NCBI GenBank assembly: GCA_036924085.1 | Contig: JAVGWX010000013.1 | Span: 53,569,904-53,633,903, forward strand | Reading direction: 5' to 3' | DNA length: 64,000 bases | Source: Ariolimax columbianus | Taxonomy: Eukaryota; Mollusca; Gastropoda; Stylommatophora; Arionidae | Part shown: in pieces, positions 12,297 through 23,700 of the stretch | Layout: each line of letters begins with the position of its first letter | How positions within the stretch are numbered: position 1 is the stretch's first letter | Notes under the pieces: generated by a model | The model's input: the letters and a program-made list of their open reading frames with translations, nothing else | Told to the model about the DNA's origin: nothing | The model's database searches: none | Made by a program: the position numbers and the translations under genes

Positions 12297-12532
12297 GAGG
12301 GGACGGCGTGGCCTAGTGGTTATGTGACACGGCTCACAACCATAAGGTGCTGGGTTCGATCCCCATCTCAGCACCGGCCGTTACCCCGGGGAAGCAAACC
12401 CTTAGAAAATGCAGGAGGAAGCAGACCCTTACATAAAATGCATGCTGAAGTCGGATGCACTGGGCCGACAGGCGCAAAATAAAAACGCAGTGCAATGCAC
12501 ACCGCCTTGGGGATTAGAGAAATAAGGCGAAC

Positions 12533-12562
<30 letters not shown>
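12297..12562 (+). mobile_element. tRNA-derived SINE with poly(A) tail and target-site duplication
   Basis: The head has a pol III A box TGGCCTAGTGG and B box GGTTCGATCCC in tRNA-like spacing. A body follows with TGCTGAAGTCGGATGCACTG, then GATTAGAGAAATAAGGCGAACGC, then a poly(A) tail to about 12562. Flanking copies of AAATACCAAAAC at 12285-12296 and 12563-12574 are a 12-bp target-site duplication. Length is about 266 bp. A true tRNA gene is ruled out by the tail and the duplication. Confidence 0.9.
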
Positions 12563-12568
<6 letters not shown>

Positions 12569-12689
12569 CAAAACAGTGAAAACTTTATAAAACTAAGTGG
12601 AAACAAAAGTATTCCTGCAAGCTTATTGCTTAGTCATGTGCAAATTATCATTCTTATGGCACAAATTTTTATATAGTATAATTAGTATG

Positions 12690-12910
12690 TACAAATACAG
12701 ATATGCCAGCCATATGGTGCGCATGCCAGATAATAAATGGACACGCAGAGTGACGTTGTGGTGTCCATACAACTTTAGCAGCCCTTGCGGGCGACCAAGG
12801 ATGAGGTGGAGAGATGGTATAATGGAGACCCTGGTACATCAAGGCAAAAGATAAAAATGAGTTTACACAACATTTGGCTGCCTGGCATCAGACACATGTG
12901 CCTGATTGAA
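12690..12910 (+). mobile_element. LINE group E, 3' coding fragment
   Basis: Reads YRYASHMVRMPDNKWTRRVT and GRPRMRWRDGIMETL, the same C-terminal motif (GHVVRMPDNRWT, RPPIRWRDGL) as group E at 37920-38290. It is 5'-truncated. 12911-13690 has no gene that I can see apart from an AT repeat. Confidence 0.65.
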
Positions 12911-13463
12911 TACCAGAATTTTGAGATTTCAAGTATGTGCAAGACCTACTGATTAGTCTTTTCAAATACTAATAACAAATACAATAAATAGCAACACCAC
13001 TGAAAACTTAGTTCATCAAAACTACATATCAATAGCATGAGATAATAAAAATAGGATGCTTAGATATTCCCAATACGTACTGCAATTAATGTATATTGAC
13101 AAAAACTAATATGAATACATATTTCCATTAACTAAAATTTTCAATGAAGTTCTTTCTCTGAAATGACAGACTACATTTTACTAAAAGAGTATGCAAAGCA
13201 ATAAATAAAATCCACTGCGTTCAGCTTAGTGACTATTTATTGTTATAAACATACGGCTAACTACAAACCATATGCAATGTATTACAATTTGCAAGCTATT
13301 AATTAAAAATACATAAGTATACACAGTTTAAAAATTGAAAAAAATTACATATACAAGCCAGAATTGTTAAGTGCTGCAAAATTCAGTAAAAGAAACACTG
13401 CCTATTCTTGAATGGTTTATAATAATTTCATGACCTGTAAGATATCCATGGCACATGGTAAGC

Positions 13464-13466
<3 letters not shown>

Positions 13467-13513
<47 letters not shown>
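13467..13513. repeat. (AT)n microsatellite
   Basis: Uninterrupted AT dinucleotide run of about 47 bp, followed by ACATATAGAGATGAG. Confidence 0.95.
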
Positions 13514-13519
<6 letters not shown>

Positions 13520-13689
13520 GAGATGAGAAATACAAAAAGACAAGAAAAGATACATGATGAAAACCTGTAAAATCATTAAAGAACTACAGCAACAAGGCAG
13601 GGAAAGAGATACCTTTAAGGAGATAAGAATACTGATGAAAGTTCCATTGAGTACCATATGTTATCAGTAATAAAAAGGACAACATATTT

Positions 13690-14125
13690 ACAGAAAACAG
13701 GATATTTTAAAAAGATTGAAGGAGTACTGCAGATCCATGTATGAAGACACCTCAAAGCACCCAGTTACAATATTGAATAAAGAGAAAAAACCTGAGCCCA
13801 CATTGGATGAAGTATGCATGACAATCAAAAGCCTAAAAATAGGAAAGTCACAGGGGTGTGATGACAACCCAGCGGAACTAATACAAGCAGAAGGGGAGGT
13901 CAGTGCTCACATTTATCATGTAGTGTGCATGAGAATCTGGCTCAATGTAGAGTTCCCAAAAGCATGAAAGAAATCAATCTATTTTCCTCTTCCAAAGAAT
14001 GGCAACCTAAGGCTGTGAACGAATTACTGCACTATTGCACTAATAAGCCAGGCTAGCAAGATCCTCTTGTGGATTATATTGAAGAGGATAGAATGCAGAT
14101 TAAAAGGTCCATTTGGCTTGATAGC
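13690..14125 (+). mobile_element. LINE group G (RTE-like), 5' part of RT
   Basis: Reads LKEYCRSMYEDTS, PTLDEVCMTIKSLKIGKSQG, DDNPAELIQAEGEVS and VCMRIWLNVEFPKA. These are the finger motifs of an RTE-type RT. After a frameshift near 13965, traces of YCT...ALISQASKILL and LKRIECRLK follow. The rest of the same group resumes at about 14500 after a piece in the other orientation. Confidence 0.7.
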
Positions 14126-14470
14126 GGCCTACCTGAATGTGATCCTTTCTCCATCAACGTGCAGTCATCTTTTAAATGATTGTATCACTCCATAATTTGT
14201 GTGATGTGCATGGCATTGTCACTGAAAACCTGTTGAATCTTCTGAATGGTTTCCACTTGAGCATCACTTAGATTTTGGAAAAATTTAATGCAACACTTCT
14301 GCTTGATTCTTTCTATCATTTCATGGTGAAAGAAATTCCGACGTACACTCACTACACTCAACGGCTGACTGCCAGCAACTGATGCAATCTGTAAAAATGT
14401 CATGCATGTGCATGATAGTCCCCTATACATCCCTGCCGAAGGACACCACCCATGTTTTAATTGTTTCTGC
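14125..14470 (-). mobile_element. Mariner/SETMAR-type HTH fragment
   Basis: The minus frame reads MIERIKQKCCIKFFQNLSDA and QVETIQKIQQVFSDNAMHIT, then QIMEW with W changed to a stop, then YNHLKDDC. This is the N-terminal helix-turn-helix (HTH_48-like) of mariner-family transposases, also common as isolated 'GVQW3-like' proteins in mollusc genomes. No catalytic DDD/DDE part is seen. An upstream stretch up to 14470 is open but not recognised. Confidence 0.65.
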
Positions 14471-14499
14471 ATAAATAACTAAGGTCGAAACACACCTCA

Positions 14500-14660
14500 T
14501 ATATATAAATATGACTGTGAATCATGAACGATTACCAAAACTTCTAGACAAAGAATCGAATCCTTCGAGTCAAAATGTTACAGGAAGATCCTCAGAATAC
14601 CCTGGACAGAGAAAAAAACAAATGTAGACATTCGGCAAGAGTTGAACATAGTTTCTTATA

Positions 14661-14758
<98 letters not shown>

Positions 14759-15015
14759 GGTTTATCCATTCCATTTTGGCTAGAGAATGCAAATACTTTG
14801 GTCACATCAAAAGACACAACTGTCTTGAGAGAACGGTGATGGAAGGTATGGTGACAGGCAAAAGAGGAAGGGGTAGACCAAGAAGACGATGGCACCAAGA
14901 TATCCAGGAATACCTGAGTATGACTGTGGCGGAGGCTGGTGTTTTGGCAAGGGAACGAGTTTCTTTCAGAAAGACTGTGATGGGAGCGACGTTCTACAAA
15001 GGACATGCTACATGA
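14500..15015 (+). mobile_element. LINE group G, 3' part split by a microsatellite
   Basis: 14520-14660 matches 16450-16590 of the second copy (ESWTITKTSRQRIESFE-like, then RKILRIPWTEK). After the repeat it continues ECKYFGHIKRHNCLERTVME, GMVTGKRGRGRPRRRWHQDI and AEAGVLARERVSFRKTVMGA. The C-terminus ends near 15013. Relative to the other copy, about 30 bp of coding sequence is replaced by the tetranucleotide repeat and its edges. Confidence 0.75.
14661..14758. repeat. (CTAT)n microsatellite inside a LINE
   Basis: About 24 uninterrupted CTAT units. They keep an open frame (repeating YLSI), which produces a spurious protein of about 146 residues. Confidence 0.97.
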
Positions 15016-15039
15016 TGAATATATATAAGAGTAAGATTG

Positions 15040-15705
15040 TGGTCAACAATTCAGAGGGCATTTAAACTCGATTATGATCAAAGTTGAACCTCTGGAAAGT
15101 TCAAATATCTTGGAGCAGATATGAATGCGGAGGGGTCTAGAGCGGAGATTCAAGTCAAGAACAATGATGGCCATGGTCGCCCTGACAATAATCTGGAAAG
15201 ACAAGGACATTAGCCTTGAATCTAATCTGACTTTAATGTATACAATAGTGAACTCAGTATAGCTCTACGCTTGTGAGACTCTGACGGCTGCCCTAAAACG
15301 TAAAATGTGAGCAATATAATTGAGATGCTTGCAAAGAATTCTTGGCATTTCATATTTGGATCGCGTTACAAACGAGAGTTCTTTAAATTGTTAGGAAGGA
15401 GTTAGGTCAATATAAAAACCTATTGACTGTAGTAAAAACACAAAAATTGACATGGTATGGACATATGTCCCGATTGGTGGGGATGACCAAGACCACCCTG
15501 CAAGACACTGTGCCTGGCAAGTGTGGGAGAGGGAGACAAAAAAAAAAGAAGAGATTTAAGGACAATATAAAAAGAGTGGATGGGAAAATCTATAACTAAA
15601 ACCAATACCCTGGTGAAAAATTGAGACGTATGGCTGGTTCGACAAATTGCAATAACAGTGCTTAAACAATCTTCTAGGTTACGAGACTGATGATGATGAT
15701 GATAT
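15040..15705 (+). mobile_element. LINE group D, 3' fragment with (GAT)n tail
   Basis: Frames give FKYLGADMNAEGSRAEI, KRKLTWYGHMSRLVGMTKT, GKCGRGRQKKRRFKDNIKEW and a (GAT)n run at 15689-15703. The order matches the C-terminal half of group D at 6290-6910. Many indels and stops are present. Confidence 0.65.
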
Positions 15706-15779
15706 ATTTAAATATATATATATATATATCAGTGACTAAATATTAAATATGAAGAATATCTAAGAAAAATGTAAAGAGT

Positions 15780-16860
15780 TTAACCTGTACACATGTTTCA
15801 CTGATTACACCAAGGCCTTCGATATGGTAAAACATCAAAATTTGCGAAAAATCATGAAGGAAATGGAGTTTCCTGTGCATATCATTCATCTCATTGAAAC
15901 ATTATGCCAAGAACAACAAGCCGCTGTCCGAGTATCTGGGCAAACATCAGATTCGCTTGCAGTACAAAAGGGAGTCAGACAGGGATGTATCCTCTCACCT
16001 TATCTATTCAACATATATGCGGAATGTATAATGAGAAATGTTAAAGAAGAGGAGAATATTGAAAGTTTTGACCCATTTACGATTGGCGGGTACGAGATTC
16101 CAGAGTTACGATACACAGACGACACAGTGATACTATCAAGAAGTGCAGAAGGGCTAGAGCAGCTAATTTCAGCCGTAATTTAAAAACATAAATAAAACAA
16201 AGATAATGACCACCGACAAAACACTATGTCAGCATACATTTACAGTGGGTGGTGAGGAAATAGATAAGGTCACACATTTTGAATATCTGGGCTCCAGAAT
16301 TAACAAAAATGGTGACTGCTCGAAAGAAATCAGAAGAAGACTAGCCATATCAATGCAGAGACTGAACAGCCTGAAGAAATTATGGCAAAGTACCAACAAA
16401 ATGATAAATGTAAAAGTCGAGAGCCTGTGTTTTTCCTGTGGCAGCTTATGGCTGCGAATCATGGACGATTACCAAAACTTCCAGACAAAGAATTGAATCC
16501 TTCGAGACAAAATGTTACAGAAAGATCCTCAGAATACCCTGGACAGAGAAAAAGACAAATGTAGATATTGGGCAGGAGTTAAGCATAGAGAAGAAAACTG
16601 GTTTAAAAATCCATTTTGGCAAAAAAATGCAAATACTTTGGTCACAACAAGAGACAAAATGGTTTCCAGAGAACAGTAATGGAAGGTATGGTGTTAGGTA
16701 AAAGAGGAAGGGGTAGACCAAGAAGATGATGGTACCAATGATATTAAGGAATGCCTGAGTATGACTGTGCCGGAGGCTGGAGTTTTGGTAAAGGAACGAG
16801 TTTCTTTCAGACAGACTGTGATGAGAGCGACGTTCTATAAAGGACATGTTACATGATGAT
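15780..16860 (+). mobile_element. LINE group G (RTE-like), copy 2, RT to 3' end
   Basis: Reads CFTDYTKAFDMVKHQNL, KGVRQGCILSPYLFNIYAE, ELRYTDDTVILSRSAEGL with the DD catalytic pair, HFEYLGSRINKNGDCSKEI, GCESWTITKTSRQRIESFE, and a C-terminal VKERVSFRQTVMRATFYKGH. It ends in GATGATGATATATATA. Several frameshifts make it non-functional. It is 5'-truncated just before the first catalytic aspartate box. Confidence 0.8.
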
Positions 16861-16861
16861 G

Positions 16862-16904
<43 letters not shown>

Positions 16905-16907
<3 letters not shown>

Positions 16908-17068
16908 CCAAAGACGGATGTGTCGGACCGAAAGGTGCAAATATCGCAGCAAAGCTGTAAACTAGCGACACAATGCATTCCGTTCTCCGGAAAACATCCT
17001 GCTACTTGCGAAGACCTGTACAGGGCTTGGTAGCGGGAGATTGAGAACGAACGCAGAAGAAGAAGATA
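16905..17068 (+). mobile_element. Short SINE-like element with (GAA)n tail, inserted in an AT repeat
   Basis: Starts GCCGCCAAAGACGGATG, then TCGGACCGAAAGGTGCAAAT, ATCGCAG, CGACACAATGCATTCCG and GGGAGATTGAGAACGAACGC, then (GAA)n. It matches 31697-31858 from end to end, both starting at the same point. AT dinucleotide tracts on both sides suggest insertion into the tail of the LINE copy ending at 16860. Confidence 0.75.
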
Positions 17069-17694
17069 TATATATATCGCCAATACCTGTCCAGTAATAT
17101 TTTGGCCCCAAAGAATACGTACACGGCCCTAATCTCTTTTGCTTGATCTGTTACACCTATGTACTTGCTCACATAATTTTTAACTACATATGGAATTCAC
17201 TGAAGACTGACATAACTATTCAAAACCCGTGCGTTTTGGGTTGAAACTGAACAGACTTAAAAACGGGTAACATGATTTTCAAAAAATACTCACTGTCATG
17301 AAAGGGGTAATAATTTCAAAAGACTGGTTTCATTAGGAGCGCTGGTTATTGTATACCGTAAATAAATAAAAGAAGATGAGTATTTAGTTTGTTTCAGGAT
17401 TCTGTGAAAGGATCTCTCAACAATGATTTGTTGTGTTTTTTTACCGTTATTTGTTTTATTTCTCTATGTGGATGATGTATGGATTGATTATAAACCTTGG
17501 CACAATATGAGTGCTGATGAATTTTGTAATTTAGTTGGCTTAAACATGTGACGTTTCATGGGTATTTTCCCAATAAGTCCGACGGCCTTCTAAATTACAG
17601 ATGGCCATGGTTTGATGCATAAAAAATAAAGGAATGCTTTGGTTCTAGGTTGGACTAGACCTACCCTCATTGTGAATTAAAGATACATACTTGA

Positions 17695-17900
17695 ACTCCT
17701 TAACTTAACTTCTTTATACTGATTTAGAAGGCTCTTCAGAGACAGTATACAACCAGCTTTGTCATCTCAGCAATCTAAATATAACTGTGCATCCAATTTA
17801 TACTTGAATGCATTAACTGACCCTGCTCTCACTATTTCCTGTGGCAATGCATTTCAAGCATTTATTGCTATAAACAAATATTTCCTAGATATGACCTGGT
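17695..17900 (-). mobile_element. CR1-like LINE, 3' end fragment
   Basis: Minus-strand counterpart of the 2880-3125 fragment: the plus strand starts CTTAACTTAACTTC (3' tail), then TTCAGAGACAGTATACAACC, and then codes NALPQEIVRAGSVNAFKYK on the other strand. 17069-17694 shows no gene or repeat that I recognise. Confidence 0.7.
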
Positions 17901-18009
17901 TCAAGTTAAAGATTATATGTGAGTTACTGTATACATGAAGCACCTATTGAACAGGAACACGACAAACATCAAGGGAAAGTGAATGACAAAATCGACGTTA
18001 TGGATGGTG

Positions 18010-19800
18010 CAAGATTTAGAAGATAACTAGACAGGTGACCACAGCTTTCTTTTTCTTTTTTTGTTTTTTATTGGGGAAGGGGGAAATGTGTGGTGGTAGC
18101 TTTGTTATATGGCCACACCATTTTAGTAACTGTCTTTTAATGTAGTCTATACTGGTTGCTGTTCCCACTAGTCTGCTGGTGTCATTGTTTTTGATGTGTT
18201 TTCTTGTTATGCCCAATATTTTGAGCAGGGATTTCATTTCTGTTGTTATGATGTAGCGTATTTCGTTTCATGTTAGTGTCCAGTTTTGACATGATAAGCA
18301 TAGTGTCTGGACGAAAATCGTGTTGTATATAAAGTTCTTTTGATAGTTATTGTCACGTGCTTGCAATTAAGTATTGGGGGTAATTTCCCAATGATCTGAT
18401 TTGCCTCATTGCATCTTTGTTGGATTTCCACTGTAATTCTTCCATCTGCTGATAACATGCTCCCTACGTATGTGAAATCTTTCTCATGTTTTATTTGCTG
18501 TTTTTCAATGGCAATATTGATGTCTCTGGTTATTCTAGATATTTTTATGACCAGTTTTTTTCTACATTGATTTTCATGCTGTATTCTTTACATGATATAT
18601 TTAGTTTATCAATATGTTGTTACAACTGCACTTCTGAAGTTGCTATGACTGCTTGATCGTCAGCAAAAAGTTCATTTAAGAGTTCACCGATGTTGCTACC
18701 TTCATTTTGGTTGGCTGTTTTACAAATGTGGTCTATATATGTAATGAGCAATAAAGGGTATAGCACACATCCTTGTCGTACTCCTGATTTGATATGAAAC
18801 TTTGCTGAGAGTCCGGTTACAGTACTGTTTGAACAGAATAACGGCTATTAATCTGAAGACTTTTGCACAGGTTGATTAGGTGCTTGTTTACACCATAGTA
18901 TGCCAATATTTTCAATAGAAGATGTCTATCTACCCTGTCAAAAGCTTTTTCTTGATCTACAAATGCAACATACAGTTCCTGATCATATTCAATTGTTTTC
19001 TCCATCAATTGTCATTGTGTACAAATTGCATCCGTACAGCTTTTGTTCTTTCTAAATCACATCTGAGTATCGTTGAGCTGAGATTCGATGATGTAGTGTA
19101 ATCTTTTTTCCAAGATTTTACAAAACATATTGCCAGTGTGACTCAGAAGTGATATTCCTCTGTATTTTGTACAGTCTCTTTTGCTACCTTTCTTTTCTTC
19201 CATATTGGAATTATAATTGCATTTTTCCAATCTTAGGTGGGATTTCTTGTGTGGTCCATACTAAGTTATACAATCTTTGTAGCAATAATACCCCTACCTC
19301 ATTGGCTGCTTTAATTAATTCAACAAGAATTCAGTCCTTGGGCATTTGTTGGGTGGAGCAGCTTGTAAAGCATATCTGATTTCTAAAAGTGTGGTGTTTG
19401 GTTCTATCTCCATGCATATCAATGTCCATTAACGTTGGTATCTTGTTTGTCATTGGTCTCAGTTGTTGGTAAGTCGAGAAGTTCTTTAAAGTATTGCTGC
19501 CATCTGATCAGGCCCATTTTGGGTCATTTATTACGATTCCATTGTCGTCGTTAATAATTTCTGTTGGATTATAACAATCATCTCTGCCTCTCATACTTTT
19601 GATTTTCATGTAGAAATATCTTGTTGCATTTTTGTAATCCGAATTAAGAAGTTCCCCATACTCTTTCTGAATTTAGATTTAGACACCTTAATTATCAACA
19701 TTGTGTGCTTTCTTGCTATCTGATAGTCGACATAGTCTTGCTCCTTTTTGCTTATAGCACATGCTTTGTATCTATTCTTCTTCTCTTTGTGACCACAGCT
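18010..19800 (-). mobile_element. LINE group H (RTE/BovB-like)
   Basis: Reads, in transcript order, EYDQELYVAFVDQEKAFDRV, ILAYYGVNKHLINLCK, KDFTYVGSMLSADGRITVEI, QRCNEANQIIGKLPPILNCK and a C-terminal KRQLLKWCGHITKLPPH. The N-terminal side up to 19800 is decayed finger-domain sequence. Stops are frequent. It resembles BovB-type RTs, but the clade is inferred. Confidence 0.7.
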
Positions 19801-20214
19801 AAAAATGGAATCATACTGGTGATAAAATGACAGACTTCCATCAAGTTATCATCACTCTCTGGTAGGAAGGCCCAGAGAGTGGTGCACATAGAATGCGTAG
19901 GATGAGGTCAAACAACTAATAAGTGATAATACTCTGGATAATAATTATGTTGCAATGGATCTGTGCTACATGGTGAGAAATCAGGATGGTGTTTCTCTTC
20001 TTGAGTGATAGGCCATTGTCGAGCATAGTTAGGCACACATGGCAACAAGTTCTAGTATGAGAGTGAAGGTAAAGATAACTGGTTCGGATCAGTGGTGGCA
20101 ATCTTAGGCCTTATTTTTCAGGGCAGTAATCCCGACTGACTTGCTTCAAATGTTTAAGACATTAATGAATAGCAAACATAAAGGCCCCAAACCTTCATTG
20201 TCTTGTGTGGATTT

Positions 20215-20540
20215 ACTGCTCTGGTCATGCTAGGTTTATGGCATTATAAGAGCTGACATTCTGGCCACAAAAGAACCCACAGAGCAGACATTATAGTCGG
20301 AAAGCCGGGAATATATTTTAAATCAATCAATTACTGCTTGTTGGATAATGACAATGCAATTAAAGATTACAAAATTGAACATCAATTGTAGAACAAGTAG
20401 GGAAAAGTGCCTGAGAAATGGAGAAGCTTTGTGTACAGCCAGTGAGATACAGGAATCATCCTATATCATCAACCTTCTGCATTTGTTGAGAGAGACTCAT
20501 ATATATGGGTCCATCAAGAGTGCAGTCATGTTGATTCTGT
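20215..20540 (+). mobile_element. LINE group C, RNase H to C-terminus, heavily decayed
   Basis: Across frames: RADILATK (compare ERADILASQ), YILNQSITACW (compare ILKSIIDRLL) and LLHLLRETHIYGS (compare LRLLMRETEHLL of the copy at 48900-49200). Confidence 0.45.
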
Positions 20541-20559
20541 ATAAATCAAAGACATTTAA

Positions 20560-20762
20560 GCTGTAGACAGATTAGCAAAGTGTGGAGGAACTTCTCCACA
20601 AACAGACCTGAGAACAGGTATAATGAGGAAAAGATCATAACCAACTTCAGGGGAAAATAGGCTGATCAACAACCTCAATTCTGAAAAGAAGACAACTACT
20701 TTGATTTAACTAGAGAAGAGTAAGTTATCAAATTTTAACTTAGAACTGGGTATAATAGACTC
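20560..20762 (+). mobile_element. LINE group B', left piece of an element split by insertion
   Basis: Reads VDRLAKCGGTSPQTDLR (compare ADRLAKEGARLPQTDTS), then LTREE.VIKF.LRTGYN up to the insertion point. The remainder starts at 24789. The insertion falls inside the RTGYNRL motif. Confidence 0.65.
20748..20762. repeat. Target-site duplication, left copy
   Basis: GGGTATAATAGACTC, identical to 24789-24803, directly next to the (GAA)n tail of the element. Confidence 0.93.
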
Positions 20763-23700
20763 TTCTTCTTCTTCTTCTTCGTACGCAGTCAGACAGTAAC
20801 CATTATTTTTTCGAAAAAAGCGGCGGTCATCCTGAGGCTGTCGCCACTGCCATAGAGCTTGTCTTGCAGTTCCACTGGTGATGGCCACATCTGCTCTCTC
20901 TGATCCTCGTATGTCGGGCAGTTCTGCAGCAGATGTTCAGCGGTCATTTTACCAGTACCACACGGGCATTCGTCGGTACACCCTATCTTCAATTTGTTGA
21001 ATAGGTGGTACCTCAGTCTATTGTGGCCAGTGCGAAGTCTGAAGACAACGACCTGCTCTCTTCGGTTCAACTGGTAATAGGCATCGTTTTTGGTGTAACC
21101 AGTATGTTTGGTTTCCCATTTGGTCATGTATCTGGCTTTGAAAAGCCGTTTTGACTCTTCGTACGTCATACTAGTATCTGTTTGTGGTAGTCTTGCACCT
21201 TCTTTTGCCAGTCTGTCTGCCTCCTCGTTGCCTTGGATGTAGGAGTGTAATGGGACCCACTGTACCACTACCCTTTTTGGTGCGGACTGCTGGCACAGTT
21301 TGCAGAGAGCTGCTCTTAAGTCATTCAGCTCAGTATTTTTCTGGCTTTTTAGCGCTGTGACTACGGCGAGAGCATCTGTAAGCAGGACTATATGGCTTTC
21401 ATTTTCACTGTGTGTCACCATTTCTTCCACTGCCGCCCTCAGTGCCTCTGCCTCCGCTCTGAAATTGCTTGTGTACTTACCAGTAGCGAATGACAGTGTT
21501 ATTTGTCTGCCATTTGGTAGGTTCAGGAATGCTCCTGCCCCTCCGTTCTGTGTAGTGTTTGTTACAGAACCGTCAGTGTATGCATGGGTCCAGTCCATGC
21601 TTGGGTAGCTTTTCGATATAAAGCTTAGGGTAGTATCTCTCCTTTCTTTTTCAGTCTGGCAGTTTTTGTTTCCAATACCTGGTATATTTTCTACCACCTC
21701 TGGAAATATATCCTGCCTCCAGGTAGGTTTTCGTACAGTAGTGATGGGTTTTGGTGTTGTTAGTGCGTTTATGGGATCTTCGTGCATCTTTGCTTTGGCT
21801 ATTTCTGCAAAGTTTCTCCGCTTTAGTTTCCCATTTCCCAAATTGTTTAGTCTCTGGTGCATTGGATGGTCGGTCAGTCTTCGGAGTTTCTCTGACTGCA
21901 GCTGGGCTCTGCAGTCTCTTCTATCGGTCATGGATTGCAGTTTTGTAATCTTTTCGAGTTCTACAATTGGCGTTGACTTCATGCCACCTGTTATAATTCT
22001 CATGGCTTGGTTTTGAAGTTTGCTAACTTTATCGAAGTTCGCCTTCGCTGCTGTTGTCCATGCCGCAATGCCATACTCGAGAACTGGTCTCACTCTTCCA
22101 GTGTACAGTTTCTTTAGTATGCCTTCGTCTGCTCCCCAGCTTGTGCCAGCAAGTTTCCTCATGATTGCCATTCTTTCTCTGGCTTTCATTCGGTTTCTCT
22201 CAATCTGACATTTCCATGTCATGCGCCGATCAAATGTGATTCCCAGATAGGTTGGGTTGTCGTTTGGCTGCAGGAATTTGCCCTTTAGACTTAATTTGGT
22301 ATTTTGGGGTTTTAATGAAAGCGAGAATATTGTGCATGTGGTTTTCTCCTCGTTTATTTTGACCAGCCATGAGTTCGCCCACTCTTCCAGCGATGTTAGG
22401 GCCGTCTGCATCCGATTTCTTGCTATGGTGAGATTCTTTTCAGAGGTCCACATAGCCAGATCGTCTGCAAACATTGAGCTATGGACTCTTCTTGGTATAT
22501 TCTCTGTAATATCGTTTATATATACCAGGAAGAGTGTGGGTGACAGTACTCCCCCTTGGGGTACTCCCTGCTCGAGTGTCACCTTTTTGCTCATCTGCCC
22601 TTGTACTTGGACTCTGGCCGTTCTTTGTTTGAGGTAGTGGTTGATCCATTTGTACATTTTCCCACAAACATCACTTCTTCTTAGCTTGACTCTAAGTCCG
22701 TCTTTCCAGACTTTGTCAAATGCCTTTTCCAGATCCACCCAAACAGCTACTGTGTGTTTCTGTGCCTGGTAGGCATCTTCTATCTCCTGGGCTATGAGGA
22801 TGACCTGGTCCTCAGTGGATCTGTGCTGTCTAAAGCCTACTTGCTGTGGAATTAGTATTCGTTTTTCTTCCAGATGCCACATCAGTCTGGTGTTTATCAT
22901 CCGTTCCATCAGCTTGCCGACACAGCTCAGTAGGCTGATGGGCCTGTATCCATTTGGATCTGTTTTATCCTTTCCTGTTTTTGGTACTGGTACCAGTATT
23001 GCATCTTTCCATGCCTGGGGTACAATTCCCCTTTTCCAGCTTTGGTTCAGGACCGATAGCAGTTTCCTCTTCGCTGTTTGGCCCAGCCCCATCAGCATTT
23101 CGTTTGTTATCCCGTCTTTTCCGGGAGATTTCCTTTTCTTTAATGTTTTCATAGCCTCTTCCATTTCGCGCATTGTTAATTTGGCCATCATGTGCTCTTC
23201 AGGTGCCGTATTCATGTTGTCGTGCCCCTTTAGCTCTTCGCTAATGTCTGTATGCTTATCTGCAGGGACCTCGATGTGGTTTGCTCTGGCATAGTGATCG
23301 ACAAAGGCGTTTGCGGCTTTCTTACCTGTGATCAAGTTCTCGCCCTGCTTGATGGTAATATATTTATTTGACGGGGTTTCGTCGTTCATGGCTCTGACTA
23401 GCTTCCATAGCTTGTTCCCGTCTTTGTCCAGGTTTAAGCTTTCCGTTTTATTTTTCCAGCTTTGTCTTGCTGTTAGCTTGAGAGTGTGTATGTATTTCGC
23501 CGTGGCGGCTTTGAGGGCGATGTTTGCCTCCATGGATTGTTCTCGCTCTGCCATGTTCCTAGCATTTGTTACTGCATCTTCCACTTTCTGCAACTCATCA
23601 TTCCAGTAGGGCTTATAGTTTTTCCTAGCTCCTCTTGGGATGGTTTCAGTGGCGGCTTGCATTATTGCCTTGCTTAGGCTTTCCACCATGGGCTTCATTT

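Noticed and set aside
12300..12375. tRNA gene (A and B boxes present)
   Set aside because: Followed by a SINE body and poly(A) tail and enclosed by a 12-bp target-site duplication; the boxes belong to a SINE head.
14575..15015. 146-residue protein with YLSI repeats
   Set aside because: It is a decayed LINE C-terminus in frame with a CTAT microsatellite.
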